DNA from: Lucinisca nassula
Lineage: Eukaryota > Mollusca > Bivalvia > Lucinida > Lucinidae
NCBI GenBank assembly: GCA_963580285.1
Contig: OY757015.1
Location: 148,178,082 to 148,242,081 of the forward strand
DNA: 64,000 nucleotides
Direction: 5' to 3'
Shown one piece after another: positions 1 to 10,073 of this stretch. The notes below the pieces were generated by a model. That model did not search any database, was not told the DNA's origin, and was given only the letters and a program-made list of their open reading frames with translations. Position numbers and translations under genes: made by a program. How positions within the stretch are numbered: the stretch's first letter is position 1; the number at the start of each line of letters is the position of its first letter.

Positions 1-1115
1 AGCTCGCCTATACGAAGTACATGGAGAGGTATTGTTGCCACCTCAGATGTGCACATTTGCATGTGTGTGTGTGTTCCTGTCACACAGCAGTTTTTCATAT
101 GCTTCTATCTCAACAGTCACTCATCACAGAGCACTCATACTTGGAACTTAAGTACCTGGAAGGGTCTTCTGATGTTCAAAGAGAACAGACCCCTGGGTTC
201 TTGCCCCGGGATGGGGCTAGGGGTCAAAATCTAGAACACCTGTGTAATACTGTGTTAAAGTTTTCGAAATGCTTATATCTCAGCAGTCACTCATCACAAA
301 GCATTCATATTTACAACTTGGATACCTGGGAGTGTCTTCTGAGATTCCGAGACAACACACCCCTGGGTTCATGCCTGGGAGAGGGGTGATGGGATGGGGC
401 TAGGGGTCAAAATCTAGGACATCTTTGTAATTTGTTGTATTACTTCATCCCGGGGTCCACTGGTTTTACATAGACTTAAACAGGGAAAACCTTTAAAAAT
501 CTTGTCTGAAACCAGAATGCGCAGGTCTTTGATATTTGGTATGAAGCTTTGTCTAGGCGACCTCTAATAAGAAATTTGGTATGAAGCTTTTGTGGATTTC
601 TACCAAGGTTGTTCAAATTATAGCCCTGGGGCCAAAAATGGCTCCACCCCGGGACCTGCAGGTATTATATAGACTTATATATAAGGAAAACCTGTAAAAA
701 TCTATTTGTCTGAAACCTGAAGGCTCGGGTCTTTGATATTTGGTTAAGATTTTGTTTGTTTGATTTGAGGTTTAACGTCCCCATCAACTCTGTAAAGGTC
801 ATTTTGGAGACATTGCTTCCAATTTTGTGGGACTTTTACCCGACATTAAGATGAAATGACATCTCAAGCCCTGTGTTTGCCAGTACTTGTGTGCTGGTCG
901 GATTCATCTCTGCGTGGAAGCATCATGCAGCCCATATATTTCTTCAAGCTCCGATGGGCGGGGGCTCGATATTTGGTAGCAAGCTTCACCTTTTAGACCA
1001 CTACCAAGATTATTCAACTGATAGCCCTGGGGCCAATAATGGCGCTCCTCGGGGCCCACTTGTTACCCTATGGATCAGGTGAGCAATCAAGGGCCATCAT
1101 GGCCCTCTTGTTTGT
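1..1115 (+). mobile_element. 3' part of a Helentron-like, tandem-array-bearing element
   Basis: The interval holds two units of about 170 bp (roughly 90-260 and 260-430, both with 'CAGTCACTCATCACA' and 'GACCCCTGGGTTC'), then units of the 'TTTGATATTTGGTATGAAGCTT' family that recurs at 17.8-19.7 and 36-37.3 kb. It ends in the palindrome AGGGCCATCATGGCCCT followed by CTTGTTT near 1095-1118, the same 3' terminus as the element at 16988-19927. The 5' end lies outside the window. A SINE-A copy (745-967) is inserted inside. The assignment to non-autonomous Helentrons (HINEs, the oyster 'pearl' type) is inferred from the architecture. Confidence 0.6.
745..967 (-). mobile_element. SINE-A copy, internally deleted
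   Basis: Reverse-oriented copy of the ~300 bp SINE-like family. It runs from the (CAAA)-type tail complement (GTTTGTTTGATTTGAGG) to the head (CTTCAAGCTCCGATGGGCGGGGGC). It lacks the middle part present in other copies. It is flanked by GATATTTGGT on both sides (735-744 and 968-977), a direct target duplication inside an array unit of the surrounding element. Confidence 0.75.
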
Positions 1116-1407
1116 GTCGGCTCACAGGAAAGCAGCTAGGGCCCAGTTGAACAAAGCATCATCATCATCATCATCAACGGATTTTTGATTAACGTGCAGG
1201 TACAGGGGCAACGTCCACATAAGTGGGCCCCCTTCCAGGTAACTGGCTTGCTGCACGCATGGCAGATCTTACACCAGATCTCCAGGCTTGTCTATCATGA
1301 GGATCGATAGCAGAGAGCTTCCATTCTCTGCAATCTCTTTCTGTTAGCTGCTTCCAGGTCATCATTTTAGAAAATAGCAGAAAATCTGCCAGTTGTATCC
1401 ATTCCAC

Positions 1408-1621
1408 TTAACCCTTATCCTGCTGAATAAATTAGTTTTGCTAAACCCATTTCTGACTTACAACCAATCAAATCACTTGATACAATTTAATTATTTAATT
1501 CACAAACTGGATGACAAAAGGATAAAGATCTGGATCAGATGGGGAATCAGGTGACCATCTGATCTGGATCTGCACTGTTTGCAAAGATAGGGGTTGTTGT
1601 GTTCAGCAGGATAAGGGTTAT
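1408..1621 (+). mobile_element. TTAA-type MITE, family A (piggyBac-like ends)
   Basis: The left end is TTAA + CCCTTATCCTGCTGAATA and the right end is CAGCAGGATAAGGG + TTAT, an inverted terminal repeat. The interior carries a degenerate hairpin (ATCTGGATCAGATGG / CCATCTGATCTGGATC). TTAA target duplications with CCC/GGG termini are characteristic of piggyBac transposons; the element has no coding capacity. The right TTAA has mutated to TTAT. Confidence 0.7.
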
Positions 1622-1810
1622 GTGACATCTTTTGACAGGTTACCATAGAAACAGTAACTGCAGAGCCTGTACCCACTTCTGACGAAAGACATTCCATAGA
1701 CCTGCAGGGTCAGGTTCATAGTAAGTATCGTACACGGCTCCAGATAAGATGGAGTGATAAGGAAAATTAGCCCATTTTTTACAGCAAACTACAAACGGAC
1801 CAGTAGGGAA

Positions 1811-2210
1811 TAAGGCTGGCACGATTAATCAAATAATCGATTATTCAATCGATAAATTCCACAAAAATGATTATCATTACTGATTTGCTTGCAATCGATT
1901 ATTTGATAAGTACAATTTGCTACCCAAAGTTGCGCCTAAAATAGCTGTATGAGTGGCAAACAGTGCAGACCCAGATGAGACGCCGCATTCTGCGGCGTCT
2001 CATCTGGGTCTACACAGTTTGCTCCTGTCTTTCTGTTCAGAAACATATGGCAAAGTACAGCATATGGTAGGAGTCCTACTCAGACAGAATGCCAGACAGG
2101 TAAAATTATAACCAACTCTTCAGCGATTACTAATCGATTATCGATCGCAATGACAGGAATGATAATCGATTATCTTTTCAGCTCCGATTAGCCAGCCCTA
2201 GTAGGGAACA
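1811..2210. mobile_element. hAT-type MITE with 8-bp target duplication
   Basis: The 8-bp repeat GTAGGGAA flanks the element exactly (1803-1810 and 2211-2218). The ends are inverted: TAAGGCTGGC at the left, GCCAGCCCTA at the right. The arms are rich in ATCGATTA motifs and pair with each other. An 8-bp duplication with a (T)AGGGCTGGC terminus fits hAT superfamily non-autonomous elements. A second hairpin repeat (about 1937-2100) is nested inside. Confidence 0.75.
1967..2011. repeat. Perfect 21-bp hairpin inside the hAT MITE
   Basis: The arms 1967-1987 (AGACCCAGATGAGACGCCGCA reversed against 1991-2011) are exact reverse complements around a 3-nt loop. The same flanking words (ATAGCTGTATGAGTGGCAAACAGT) recur at about 6708 with a decayed hairpin, so this is a dispersed repeat module and not a feature of the hAT element. 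Confidence 0.75.
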
Positions 2211-2299
2211 GTGCAGGCGCAGATCATACAGTCTTTCTTTCTTTCCTTCTTTCTTTCTACAGATACTGCGTTCGGTCACATAGATATATGACTATTACT

Positions 2300-2545
2300 C
2301 GCAGGTGTATATTACATACACTCAAGGTTTGCAGGATGAAAGCCTACACACTAATCATGTAATTACGGTATTGGTCTTTAACCTGCACAGGGGGTGGTTC
2401 TTCCTGCACAGGGCACCTCCAGTTAACGTCACGATCCAAAGGTGTGGTTGGGACAGCACAATTTTATTACTGCGGCCGGGAATCAAACTGGGGGCCTCTA
2501 GCATCAATGGCAAGTGCACTAACCACTGAGCTACCATGCTCCTCG
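2300..2545 (-). mobile_element. tRNA-headed SINE, reverse strand
   Basis: Read on the - strand, the right end gives a tRNA-like head (GTAGCTCAGTGGTTAGTGCA-type A box, then a B box like GGTTTGATTCC). A conserved body follows that recurs at 48650-48905 and 49535-49790 (CCAGTTAACGTC, GGATGAAAGCCTACAC). The 5' head is near 2540. It is not a functional tRNA gene: the anticodon arm region does not fold as a tRNA and the body continues past the B box. Confidence 0.6.
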
Positions 2546-2725
2546 TCCATTCAGTACAAAATGGTAAATTACCTTGTTTTCCTTCAGAAACTTGTTAGAA
2601 TCACCTCATCACGACAAGTGTAACCAGTATCCATACCTTGGCTTCTGTAATATTAAGAAATAAGGAAAACATGTCCTTGAATTATTCTCCACACTCCTCC
2701 ATATCGGGAGCTACCGTAATTATTT

Positions 2726-2852
2726 GGACAGAATGGTCCTAAGAATTGGGACAGAATGGTCCTAAGAATTGGGACAGAAGGGACAGATAGATCCTAAGTA
2801 TCGGGACAGATAGATTTTAAGTATTGGGACAGAATTGTCCTAAGTATTGGGA
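2726..2852. repeat. Minisatellite, GGGACAGAATGGTCCTAAGAATT units
   Basis: About five imperfect units of 23-28 bp, each starting GGGACAGA and containing CCTAAG(A/T)AT. No coding potential. Confidence 0.8.
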
Positions 2853-2919
2853 CTACTTACTTTAGCAATTGTCAAAGTGTGGTAAATTTCAGTTACTGTC
2901 AAACTGCATAGAAACCTTT

Positions 2920-3215
2920 GCTTGTTTGTTTGATTTGAGGTTTAACGTTCCCGTCAACATAATTTTGGTCATTTTGGAGACGTTGCTTCCAATTTTGTGG
3001 GACTTTTACCCGACATTAAGATGAAATGACATCTCAATCCCTTCCCCCCAATGAAACCAATAGGGTTTATAAGCATGGACAGGCTGACTCGCAGCAGTTT
3101 TCCTGGCTAGGCTTAGACCTAAGCGGATAACCAATACTCATGTGCAGTATCAGCTCTGCATGGAAGCATCGTGCAGCCAATCCATATCTCCCAAGCCCCG
3201 ATGGGCAGGGGCGGA
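2920..3215 (-). mobile_element. SINE-A copy with 12-bp target duplication
   Basis: Full-length reverse copy, from the tail complement (TTTGTTTGATTTGAGG) to the head near GGGCAGGGGC. ATAGAAACCTTT is duplicated at 2908-2919 and 3216-3227, which marks a retrotransposed insertion. Confidence 0.8.
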
Positions 3216-3277
3216 ATAGAAACCTTTAACCCTTAACCAATAAAGTGCCAAGCAGGACATTTGTCGTCTGCAAGTCC

Positions 3278-3577
3278 GGCCCCAGCCCATCGGGGCTTGA
3301 AGAAATAGATGGGCTGCATGATGCTTCCATGCAGAGCTGAAACCAACCGCACACGTGTACTGGTAACCTGCTTAGAGGATATAAGCCTGCCCAGGCAAAA
3401 TGATGCGAGTCGGCCGTCCATGTTTATAAACACTATTGGTTTCATTGGGCTACAGGGCTTGAAATGTCATTTCATCTCAATGTCGAGTAAAAATCCCACA
3501 AAATTGAAGCAACTTCTCCAAAATGACCTATACAGTATAGACGGGGACGTTAAACCTCAAATCAAACAAAACAAACT
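3278..3577 (+). mobile_element. SINE-A copy
   Basis: Forward copy: CATCGGGGCTTGAAGAAATAG head, B-box-like GTGCGAGTCGG-type segment, and AAACCTCAAATCAAACAAAAC tail. Target duplications are not clear. Confidence 0.75.
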
Positions 3578-3806
3578 TTAAAAATCATTTTTGCAAACAA
3601 TGTAGACAAGGAGCACTCTGATTTGGGTCCACACTGTTTGCATGTAAGCAAAAATATTTTTTAAACATTTGTAAAAATATCAGCATTCAACATAAGCAAA
3701 TGACATTTTCAGATGTAGTTTAAGGGTTAAGATGCCAAAAGAACTGCTTCTGAAAATGTAGGCTGCTGATTCTTCTTGCAAACTTTACAATACATACAGG
3801 CAGTCA

Positions 3807-4108
3807 TTGTCGCCCCCGCCTACAGGGCTTGAAGAAATAGATGGGCTGCATGGTGCTTCCACGCAGAGCTGAAACCGGCATTACACGTGTACTGGTAAAC
3901 CGCTTAGAGGATCTAAGCCTGCCAAGGCAAAGCGGTGCGAGTCGGACCGTCCATGCTTATAAACCCTATTGGTTCCATTGGGCGACAGGACTTGAGATGT
4001 CATTTCATCGCAATGTCAGGTAAAAATCCCACAAATTTGGAAGCAACGTCTCCAAAATGACCTGTACAGTGTTGACGGGGATGTTAAACCTCAAATCAAA
4101 CAAACAAA
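3807..4108 (+). mobile_element. SINE-A copy with 11-bp target duplication
   Basis: Forward full-length copy ending in CAAATCAAACAAACAAA. ACAGGCAGTCA is repeated at 3796-3806 and 4109-4119. It contains CGGTGCGAGTCGGACCG, a possible pol III B box. Confidence 0.8.
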
Positions 4109-4249
4109 ACAGGCAGTCAGTGTGGACCCAGATCAAACTGCTCCAAGAGGAGTGTGATCTTGGTGCACAATTTGTTGTTGTTGACCCTTAAAATTAGCAT
4201 CTGCTTTGTTGTCTGCCAGTTACTTCAAAAAGTCATTGTTGCAAACTGG

Positions 4250-4506
4250 GGCTGCATGATGCTTCCCTGCAGAGCTTAAACTGACCCGCACATGAGTACA
4301 GGTAAACCACTTACCTGCCTGCCAAGGCAAAGCGGTGCGAGTCGGACCGTCCATGCTTATAAACCCTATTGGTTTCATTGGGTGGCAGGGCTTGAGATGT
4401 CATTTCATCTCAGTGTTGGGTAAAAGTGCCACAAAATTGGAAGCAATGTCTCCAAAATGACCTTTACAGTGTTGACAGGGACGTTAAACCTCAAATCAAA
4501 CAAAAA
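4250..4506 (+). mobile_element. SINE-A copy, 5' truncated
   Basis: It begins inside the family (GGGCTGCATGATGCTTCC) and ends at the shared CAAATCAAACAAAAA tail. The middle part around ACCACTTACC is shortened relative to the copy at 3807. Confidence 0.7.
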
Positions 4507-4644
4507 CCACAGAATTGTTGCCTGGGTGACCTGCTATGGCAGTAGCTTAAGCTGAACAAGATGGCAGCCATAGCTATAATTGGAAATAAAACTTGAAAAA
4601 GACTACTCTTACATTGTTAAGGCCAATTTCATTCAGACTTCGGA

Positions 4645-4968
4645 AGTAAGGGTGAGGATTGTGGCCACGTAAAATCGATTTAAGCCCCCCAGTGGAAATC
4701 TTCCACTGACCGTTCCAAGGCGGCTCTTCTGTGGCGATTTATTTATGTTGTTGTTTGTTACTTACTGTGTGTATCACTTGTGTCTTTTAATTTTGGATGG
4801 CCATATGGCCATTTTGTGGGAAAGTAACTGTCCATATGGCCTTCCTTTGTTTAGGTTTCCATTATGGTCTGGTCGCTTAATGTTTGTATTTCTTTCCCTT
4901 TGGTGTCTTTTATGGATGGAGTAGGTTAATTGTATCACTTCCTGATCTTTGTTTTACTTCTACTTTTC
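4645..4968. repeat. Dispersed ~320 bp repeat, first of two copies
   Basis: It shares long stretches with 5926-6247: AGGATTGTGGCCACGTAAAA, TTTAAGCCCCCCAGTGGAA, TTCCAAGGCGG, and a right end with ACTTCTA(C/T)TT. Short inverted ends (GAAGTAAGG versus its complement) suggest a DNA element. It interrupts older diverged array units (AACAAGATGGC...AGAGCTAAAAATAGAA) that occupy 4530-5220. No protein is recognisable. Confidence 0.5.
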
Positions 4969-5220
4969 AGAGGATTGTTGCCTGTGTGGTACTAATGGTT
5001 CTGATATGAACAAGATGACCACCAGAGCTAAAAATAGAAATTTAAGTTTTTAAAAATGATAAGCCTTCCTATATCGTTGGGCCAGTTTTATTCAAGCTTC
5101 ACAGGAAAGTTACTTAGTTTGCTGACTACCAAATTAGCTTAAATGGTTCTGCTTTAATGAACAAGATGGTCACAAGAGCTAAAAATAGAATTTATCTTTG
5201 AAAAACTCACCCTCCTGTTT

Positions 5221-5549
5221 TAACCGGCCCCAATAGCTCAGTTGGTAGCGTGTCCGCTCCGGGGAACAGGTCACGGGTTCGATCCCGGGCCGTGACATAC
5301 CAAAGTCGTTAAAAAATGGTACTAGCTGCTCCTCGCTTGGCACTCAGATTTACGGGGTAGAGCTAGAACTGGTCGACCCAGTGTCAGGATAATGTGACTG
5401 GGTGTGGTATCATGTAATGTGTCTGGGACACGATACTTCAGTGAGGCAGCACTATAAACGTGAGCATTGAGCTCCCTGTCGCAACCAGACACCGTCGTGA
5501 TATGACTGAAAAATTGTTGAAAGCGACATTAAACCCAAATTCACACACA
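5221..5549 (+). mobile_element. tRNA-headed SINE with 13-bp target duplication
   Basis: The head CCCCAATAGCTCAGTTGGTAG (A box) and GGGTTCGATCCC (B box) is followed by about 250 bp of body ending GTTGAAAGCGACATTAAACCC. CACCCTCCTGTTT is present at 5208-5220 and again at 5550-5562, so this is a SINE insertion rather than a tRNA gene. It belongs to a different family from SINE-A and from the SINE at 20216. Confidence 0.85.
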
Positions 5550-5925
5550 CACCCTCCTGTTTGCCAATTTATATTCAAACTATTTTTTTAAACCCAATCA
5601 TGGTTGACAACTTTGCTTCCCTCTTTAATTGCACGCCAGTTGGTGGGCCTCAGATTCTATGACAGTTCCAGCGTAAAGGCTGACAGAATAAGAGAGAATC
5701 TTATTTTATTTTATGTTGGATGGTGCCAGTTGCTCTGTCTCTGGTCGGGCCCATCGGAGTCTAACTGTTGGTTTTCTTTTGCGCCAGGTTTCTTGCTGTT
5801 GTGTCCTCATCTTTGTATGTAATTCTTGTGGTTGTTTGACTTTTTTGTGTTCACAGAGATGTTGCACTGATGAGTTATGAGGCTTCCATGAGGACTGAAC
5901 AAACTATTTGTCTAAATCGCGACAG

Positions 5926-6247
5926 AAGTAAGGACGAGGATTGTGGCCACGTAAAATTGATTTAAGCCCCCCAGTGGAATTTGTTTCACTGACCATTCCA
6001 AGGCGGTTCTTTGTTGCGGTTTATTTTTGTTATGGCTTGTCTTTGAGTGTGTGTATCGCTTATATTATTTTGTTTTGGATAGCCAATTGGCCATTTTGTT
6101 GGAAAGTACTGTCCTTTTTGCTTTCCGCTATTGAGGTTTCCATTAGAGTCTAGTTATTTCATGTCTGTGTTTCTCTCCCTTTGGTGTATGTGATGGAAGC
6201 TGTGGGTTAATTGTATCAATTCCTAATCATTGCCTTCACTTCTATTT
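5926..6247. repeat. Dispersed ~320 bp repeat, second copy
   Basis: Homologous to 4645-4968 over its whole length, with scattered substitutions. The two lie in the same direction 1.28 kb apart. No protein is recognised. Confidence 0.5.
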
Positions 6248-6251
6248 CACG

Positions 6252-6553
6252 CATCGCCCCCGCCCATTGGGGCTTCAAGAAATAAATGGGCTGCATGATG
6301 CTTCCAAGCAGAGCTGAAACCGACCACATACATACGAGTACTGGTAAACCGCTTAAAGGATCTAAGCCTGCCCAGGCAAAGCTGTGCGAGTCAGAGCGTC
6401 CATGCTTTTAAACCCTATTGGTTTCATTGGGCGACAGGGCTTGAGATGTCATTTCATCTCAATGTCAGGTAAAAGTCCCACAAAATTGGAAGCAACGTCT
6501 CCAAAATGACCTATACAGTGTTGACGGGGACATTAAACCTCAAATAAAACAAA
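6252..6553 (+). mobile_element. SINE-A copy with 10-bp target duplication
   Basis: Forward copy, CGCCCATTGGGGCTTC head to AAACCTCAAATAAAACAAA tail. CTATTTCACG is duplicated at 6242-6251 and 6554-6563. The insertion interrupts the same older array as the repeats at 4645 and 5926. Confidence 0.8.
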
Positions 6554-6563
6554 CTATTTCACG

Positions 6564-7371
6564 GAATGTTTCCCAAGTGGCCCTCTCCCAAAATAGCTTA
6601 AGCCGTTCAGCTCCAGTGAAAATATGGCAGCCAGAGCTAAAAATAGGACAACAAAGATGCAGATCAGCCTTCCCATTCGCATTCTGATCAGCACCTTTGT
6701 GTCAAAAATAGCTGTATGAGTGGCAAACAGTTTAGACCATGATGAGATGCCACATTTTGCATTGTCTCATCTGGGTCTATCATGTTTGCTCAGACCGGGC
6801 TGTTTGAATACAAAAGGTAAATATGGTAATATTTCTTCAAAATTGCCCAGATATTCCATTGTGAGATGTTTAGAATTGTTAAAAATTTGCTGACCTTGTC
6901 CAACAACTACTCTAGTTATATCAAAGTTTTGTAGATAATGCACTTCGCACATGAACCTTCAACTGAACCAAGCATGTGTTCATAACAAAGGCTTGGATCG
7001 GCCTGCACATCCACACAGTCTGATCAGAGTCAGCCATGGACTATTTGGATGCCTGTTGACAAAACAAAAGATCAGCTCTGGCAGTTAATTGTTGTCAGAG
7101 TTATAACTTACTGTTTGGATGTCAGTTGTAAAGTAGATGAAATCACAAGCACATAGAGATTTGTCCATTTACAACTGATCAACTCAACAGTTCTTACACC
7201 AGAGCTGATCTATTTCCATTCCAGCAAGCTGAAAATTGGCAATTATGTTGTCTCATTTCAGTTCTCTCGAACTTAAGCCATTCCGCAGAAATTATTGACT
7301 ATAACACACTTTTAAGTCTTTTGGTAACCTTTTTGATATGAGAAAATGATGTTTCACCATCTGACATCAAA
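6564..7371. other. No gene seen; decayed repeats
   Basis: Holds a decayed copy of the hairpin module (6708-6790, flanks ATAGCTGTATGAGTGGCAAACAG) and a fragment with GGCTTGGATCGGCCTGCACAT (6990-7060) related to the inverted-repeat element at 14614. The rest shows no open frame or repeat I can name. Confidence 0.5.
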
Positions 7372-7609
7372 TACAGTCGATCTTCAATGGCTGGAACACC
7401 TTTGGGACCTCGAAAATCTGTTAGAGACAGGGATAGTTCGATCCACTGAGATTACTGTCAGGAGGCATAACAAGATACTTTAAACACCTTTTCTGTGTTC
7501 TATAATGAATATGTATGCTGAGTGTACTCATTAGAATCGCCTCGGTGAGGCGATTCTAATGAGTACACACAGCATACATTTGCAAGATTTCAGACTAAAA
7601 TCTCCTTAA

Positions 7610-8244
7610 CCCTTTACCACTCAGATACGTGTTTTTACGTGTCTGCACCTCCCCCCCCCCCCCCCAATTTTAAGCCCCAGAAGCATCTAAAATCTGCATT
7701 TCTACCCCTGGATAGTTATGTTTGCTTTAGGATTTGTTGGGCAAAAAAGTCACCTGTTTTTTCGCGCGCCTCCCCACTTAAAATATTCTGGAGGGGGGGG
7801 GGGATTGAAGGGGGGCAGCGCCCCCCTCACATCCCGAAAAATTTTGGATGTATGGCCCAACCAGCCGCTAAAATTTATATCTGACGGTGTCTGGGGTCAA
7901 AAATGCCTGAAAATTGATGCTGATAAAACATGCTGCAAACAGTGAAAATGGCCAGTGCCAAACACCTTAATTGTTGCCTTGACAGCTGTGTGAAGATTAA
8001 AATGTGGTCAAAAATTCATGTGAAAACAGACTTTTTGCCAACTTTGAGATGCCCCCTCTTTACCATGACAACAATGATCAAGTCATGAAAGGTTGCATTT
8101 GAAAGGCTACTGCCCAATGAACATTCATACCGAGTTTGGTGTAAAACAGACCATCCATTATGAAACAATGGCTAGTTGAAGTTGCTGTCACGTGCAACAC
8201 TGTGAAAATCAGCGAAATTCACAAAATCCCTGAGTGGTAAAGGG
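7610..8244. mobile_element. TTAA-type MITE, family C, first copy
   Basis: 635 bp between TTAA sites (7606-7609, 8245-8248). The inverted ends are CCCTTTACCACTCAG and CTGAGTGGTAAAGGG. It contains a C run and a G run that could pair, and no intact reading frame. Almost identical to 8370-9003. Confidence 0.85.
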
Positions 8245-8369
8245 TTAATGAGGAAAATCCCAACTGACCAAAATAATGTTTTTTCATCATTTTATTGCAA
8301 GAAACAATATTTCAGATATAAATAATGCATTTTAGACTGAAATTCAGTATGTTCCCAGATTTCAGTTAA

Positions 8370-9003
8370 CCCATTACCACTCAGATACGTGTTTTTACGT
8401 GTCTGCACCCCCCCCCCCCCCCCATTTTAAGCCCCAGAAGCATCTAAAATCTGCATTTCTACCCCTGGATAGTTATGTTTGCTTTAGGATTTGTTGGGCA
8501 AAAAAGTCACCTGTTTTTTCGCGCGCCTTCCCACTTAAAATATTCTGGAGGGGGGGGGGGATTGAAGGGGGGCAGCGCCCCCCTCACATCCCGAAAAATT
8601 TTGGATGTATGGCCCAACCAGCCGCTAAAATTTATATCTGACGGTGTCTGGGGTCAAAAATGCCTGAAAATTGATGCTGATAAAACATGCTGCAAACAGT
8701 GAAAATGGCCAGTGCCAAACACCTTAATTGTTGCCTTGACAGCTGTGTGAAGATTAAAAAATGTGGTCAAAAATTCATGTGAAAACAGACTTTTTGCCAA
8801 CTTTGAGATGCCCCCTCTTTACCATGACAACAATGATCAAGTCATGAAAGGTTGCATTTGAAAGGCTACTGCCCAATGAACATTCATACCGAGTTTGGTG
8901 TAAAACAGACCATCCATTATGAAACAATGGCTAGTTGAAGTTGCTGTCACGTGCAACACTGTGAAAATCAGCGAAATTCACAAAATCCCTGAGTGGTAAA
9001 GGG
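8370..9003. mobile_element. TTAA-type MITE, family C, second copy
   Basis: 634 bp between TTAA sites (8366-8369, 9004-9007). Left end CCCATTACCACTCAG, right end CTGAGTGGTAAAGGG. It differs from the first copy by only a few substitutions (for example CCTTCCCAC for CCTCCCCAC), by the length of the C run and by a 2-nt insertion. Same orientation as the first copy. Confidence 0.85.
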
Positions 9004-9118
9004 TTAATTATCTCCCACTATTTCTTATGTAGAGGATTTTGCTAGGGGCTCAAGAAATGGTTCGACTCATCCTTGGTAAACGAGCCATCGTTGTTCGAGC
9101 CATTGAAGTTCTACTGTA

Positions 9119-10073
9119 ATCTGAGTGACGTCATAAAACAGCTACAGATTCTTCTGTCCTGTGATTTGTTGCAGAATAAATCAGATTCTTGCCATTGCCT
9201 GTATAGGCGAACTGTGTTAGAATAAACATTGTAAGTTATATATAGCAGGAGTCCTTCCAAAATTTAGGGGTGTCAGGTTGTGTTTTCATCAAAATTTATT
9301 TGGAGAATGGAGCAAACAGTTGAGTCCCTGATCAGACACCGCAGAACGCACTGCACTGTTTGCCAGGGTACCCGTTTTAGGGTTTCTGGTACTTAATGGG
9401 TTAATTGTAGATATTCAGTTATTGCCATATTTACTTTAGATATTTCGCTTTTTGCCATTAGCAAGTCCATGTCATGAAAACCATGCCGGCAGTTGTCAGT
9501 TTTTGCGAAAGAATGGGCACTGTACTGGTTAACTGCTGACGTATAAGCCTGCCCAGGAAATGTGTGCATAGGTAAACTGACCGACACAAAAAAGATCTAA
9601 ATTGTGTTGACTGGGCGGTTAAAAAAACATGAAAACCACTGAAAACTCCACTTAACCCATTTTATATGGGAAACCCCAAAACTGGATGCTGAAAAACAGT
9701 ACTGGCCCAGATTAGACACTGCATAATCCGGCATCTAATGAGTGCCGTCACTGTTTGCTGAAAACTACAACTGCAAAAAAAAAAAAATGTATTTTAAAAA
9801 CCCAAACCGACACCCCTAAATTTCAAAATGGGCTCCTGCTGTATTTATAAAAAAAGGAGTGGTGGTTACAAAAAGTATAAATTACTTCCCTATAAATTTG
9901 CAAAACTATAGATTGTGCATACTAGGTTGAAACTAATATGCATCAGTAATCTATATTTTGAGCATATTAAAATAAGAAAAATATGTCAAAACTTTTCAAC
10001 AGAAAACCACTTCAGAGGTGAAAACATTATTTCACATGGGAATGTTATCCTAATGATAAACATTATTTTTCAG
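9119..10073. other. Intron or 5' flank of the zinc-finger gene; MITE fragments
   Basis: Contains pieces of TTAA family B (an end at 9399-9402 reading GGTACTTAATGGGTTAA, and a start at 9653-9656 reading TTAACCCATT). It also contains the 3' part of a tRNA-headed SINE (9495-9625, AAGCCTGCCCAGGAAATGTG ... GTTGACTGGGCGGTTAA). It ends in a pyrimidine tract and CAG acceptor (CATTATTTTTCAG, 10061-10073). Confidence 0.6.

Larger units (their letters stand above)
7372..9118. mobile_element. TA-flanked palindromic MITE interrupted by a TTAA-MITE pair
   Basis: The ends are TACAGTCGATCTTCAATGGC and GAGCCATTGAAGTTCTACTGTA, matching the uninterrupted copy at 33440-33788. The left half includes a perfect 22-bp-arm hairpin (GTGTACTCATTAGAATCGCC..., 7520-7566). 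At the TTAA that is intact in the 33.4 kb copy (33674-33677), this copy holds 1.4 kb: two near-identical MITEs and a 117 bp spacer. TA flanks and CAGT termini fit Tc1/mariner-pogo type elements, by inference. Confidence 0.75.

Noticed and set aside
5222..5300. Apparent tRNA gene (A and B boxes); likewise 20216, 22257, 41388, 48206, 60986
   Set aside because: Each is the head of a longer SINE with target duplications; the cloverleaf is incomplete and the body continues past the tRNA part.
7639..8702. Paired ~75-80-residue frames in the two TTAA MITEs
   Set aside because: They depend on C and G homopolymer runs and lie within non-coding MITE sequence; no domain, and the copies are near-identical DNA.
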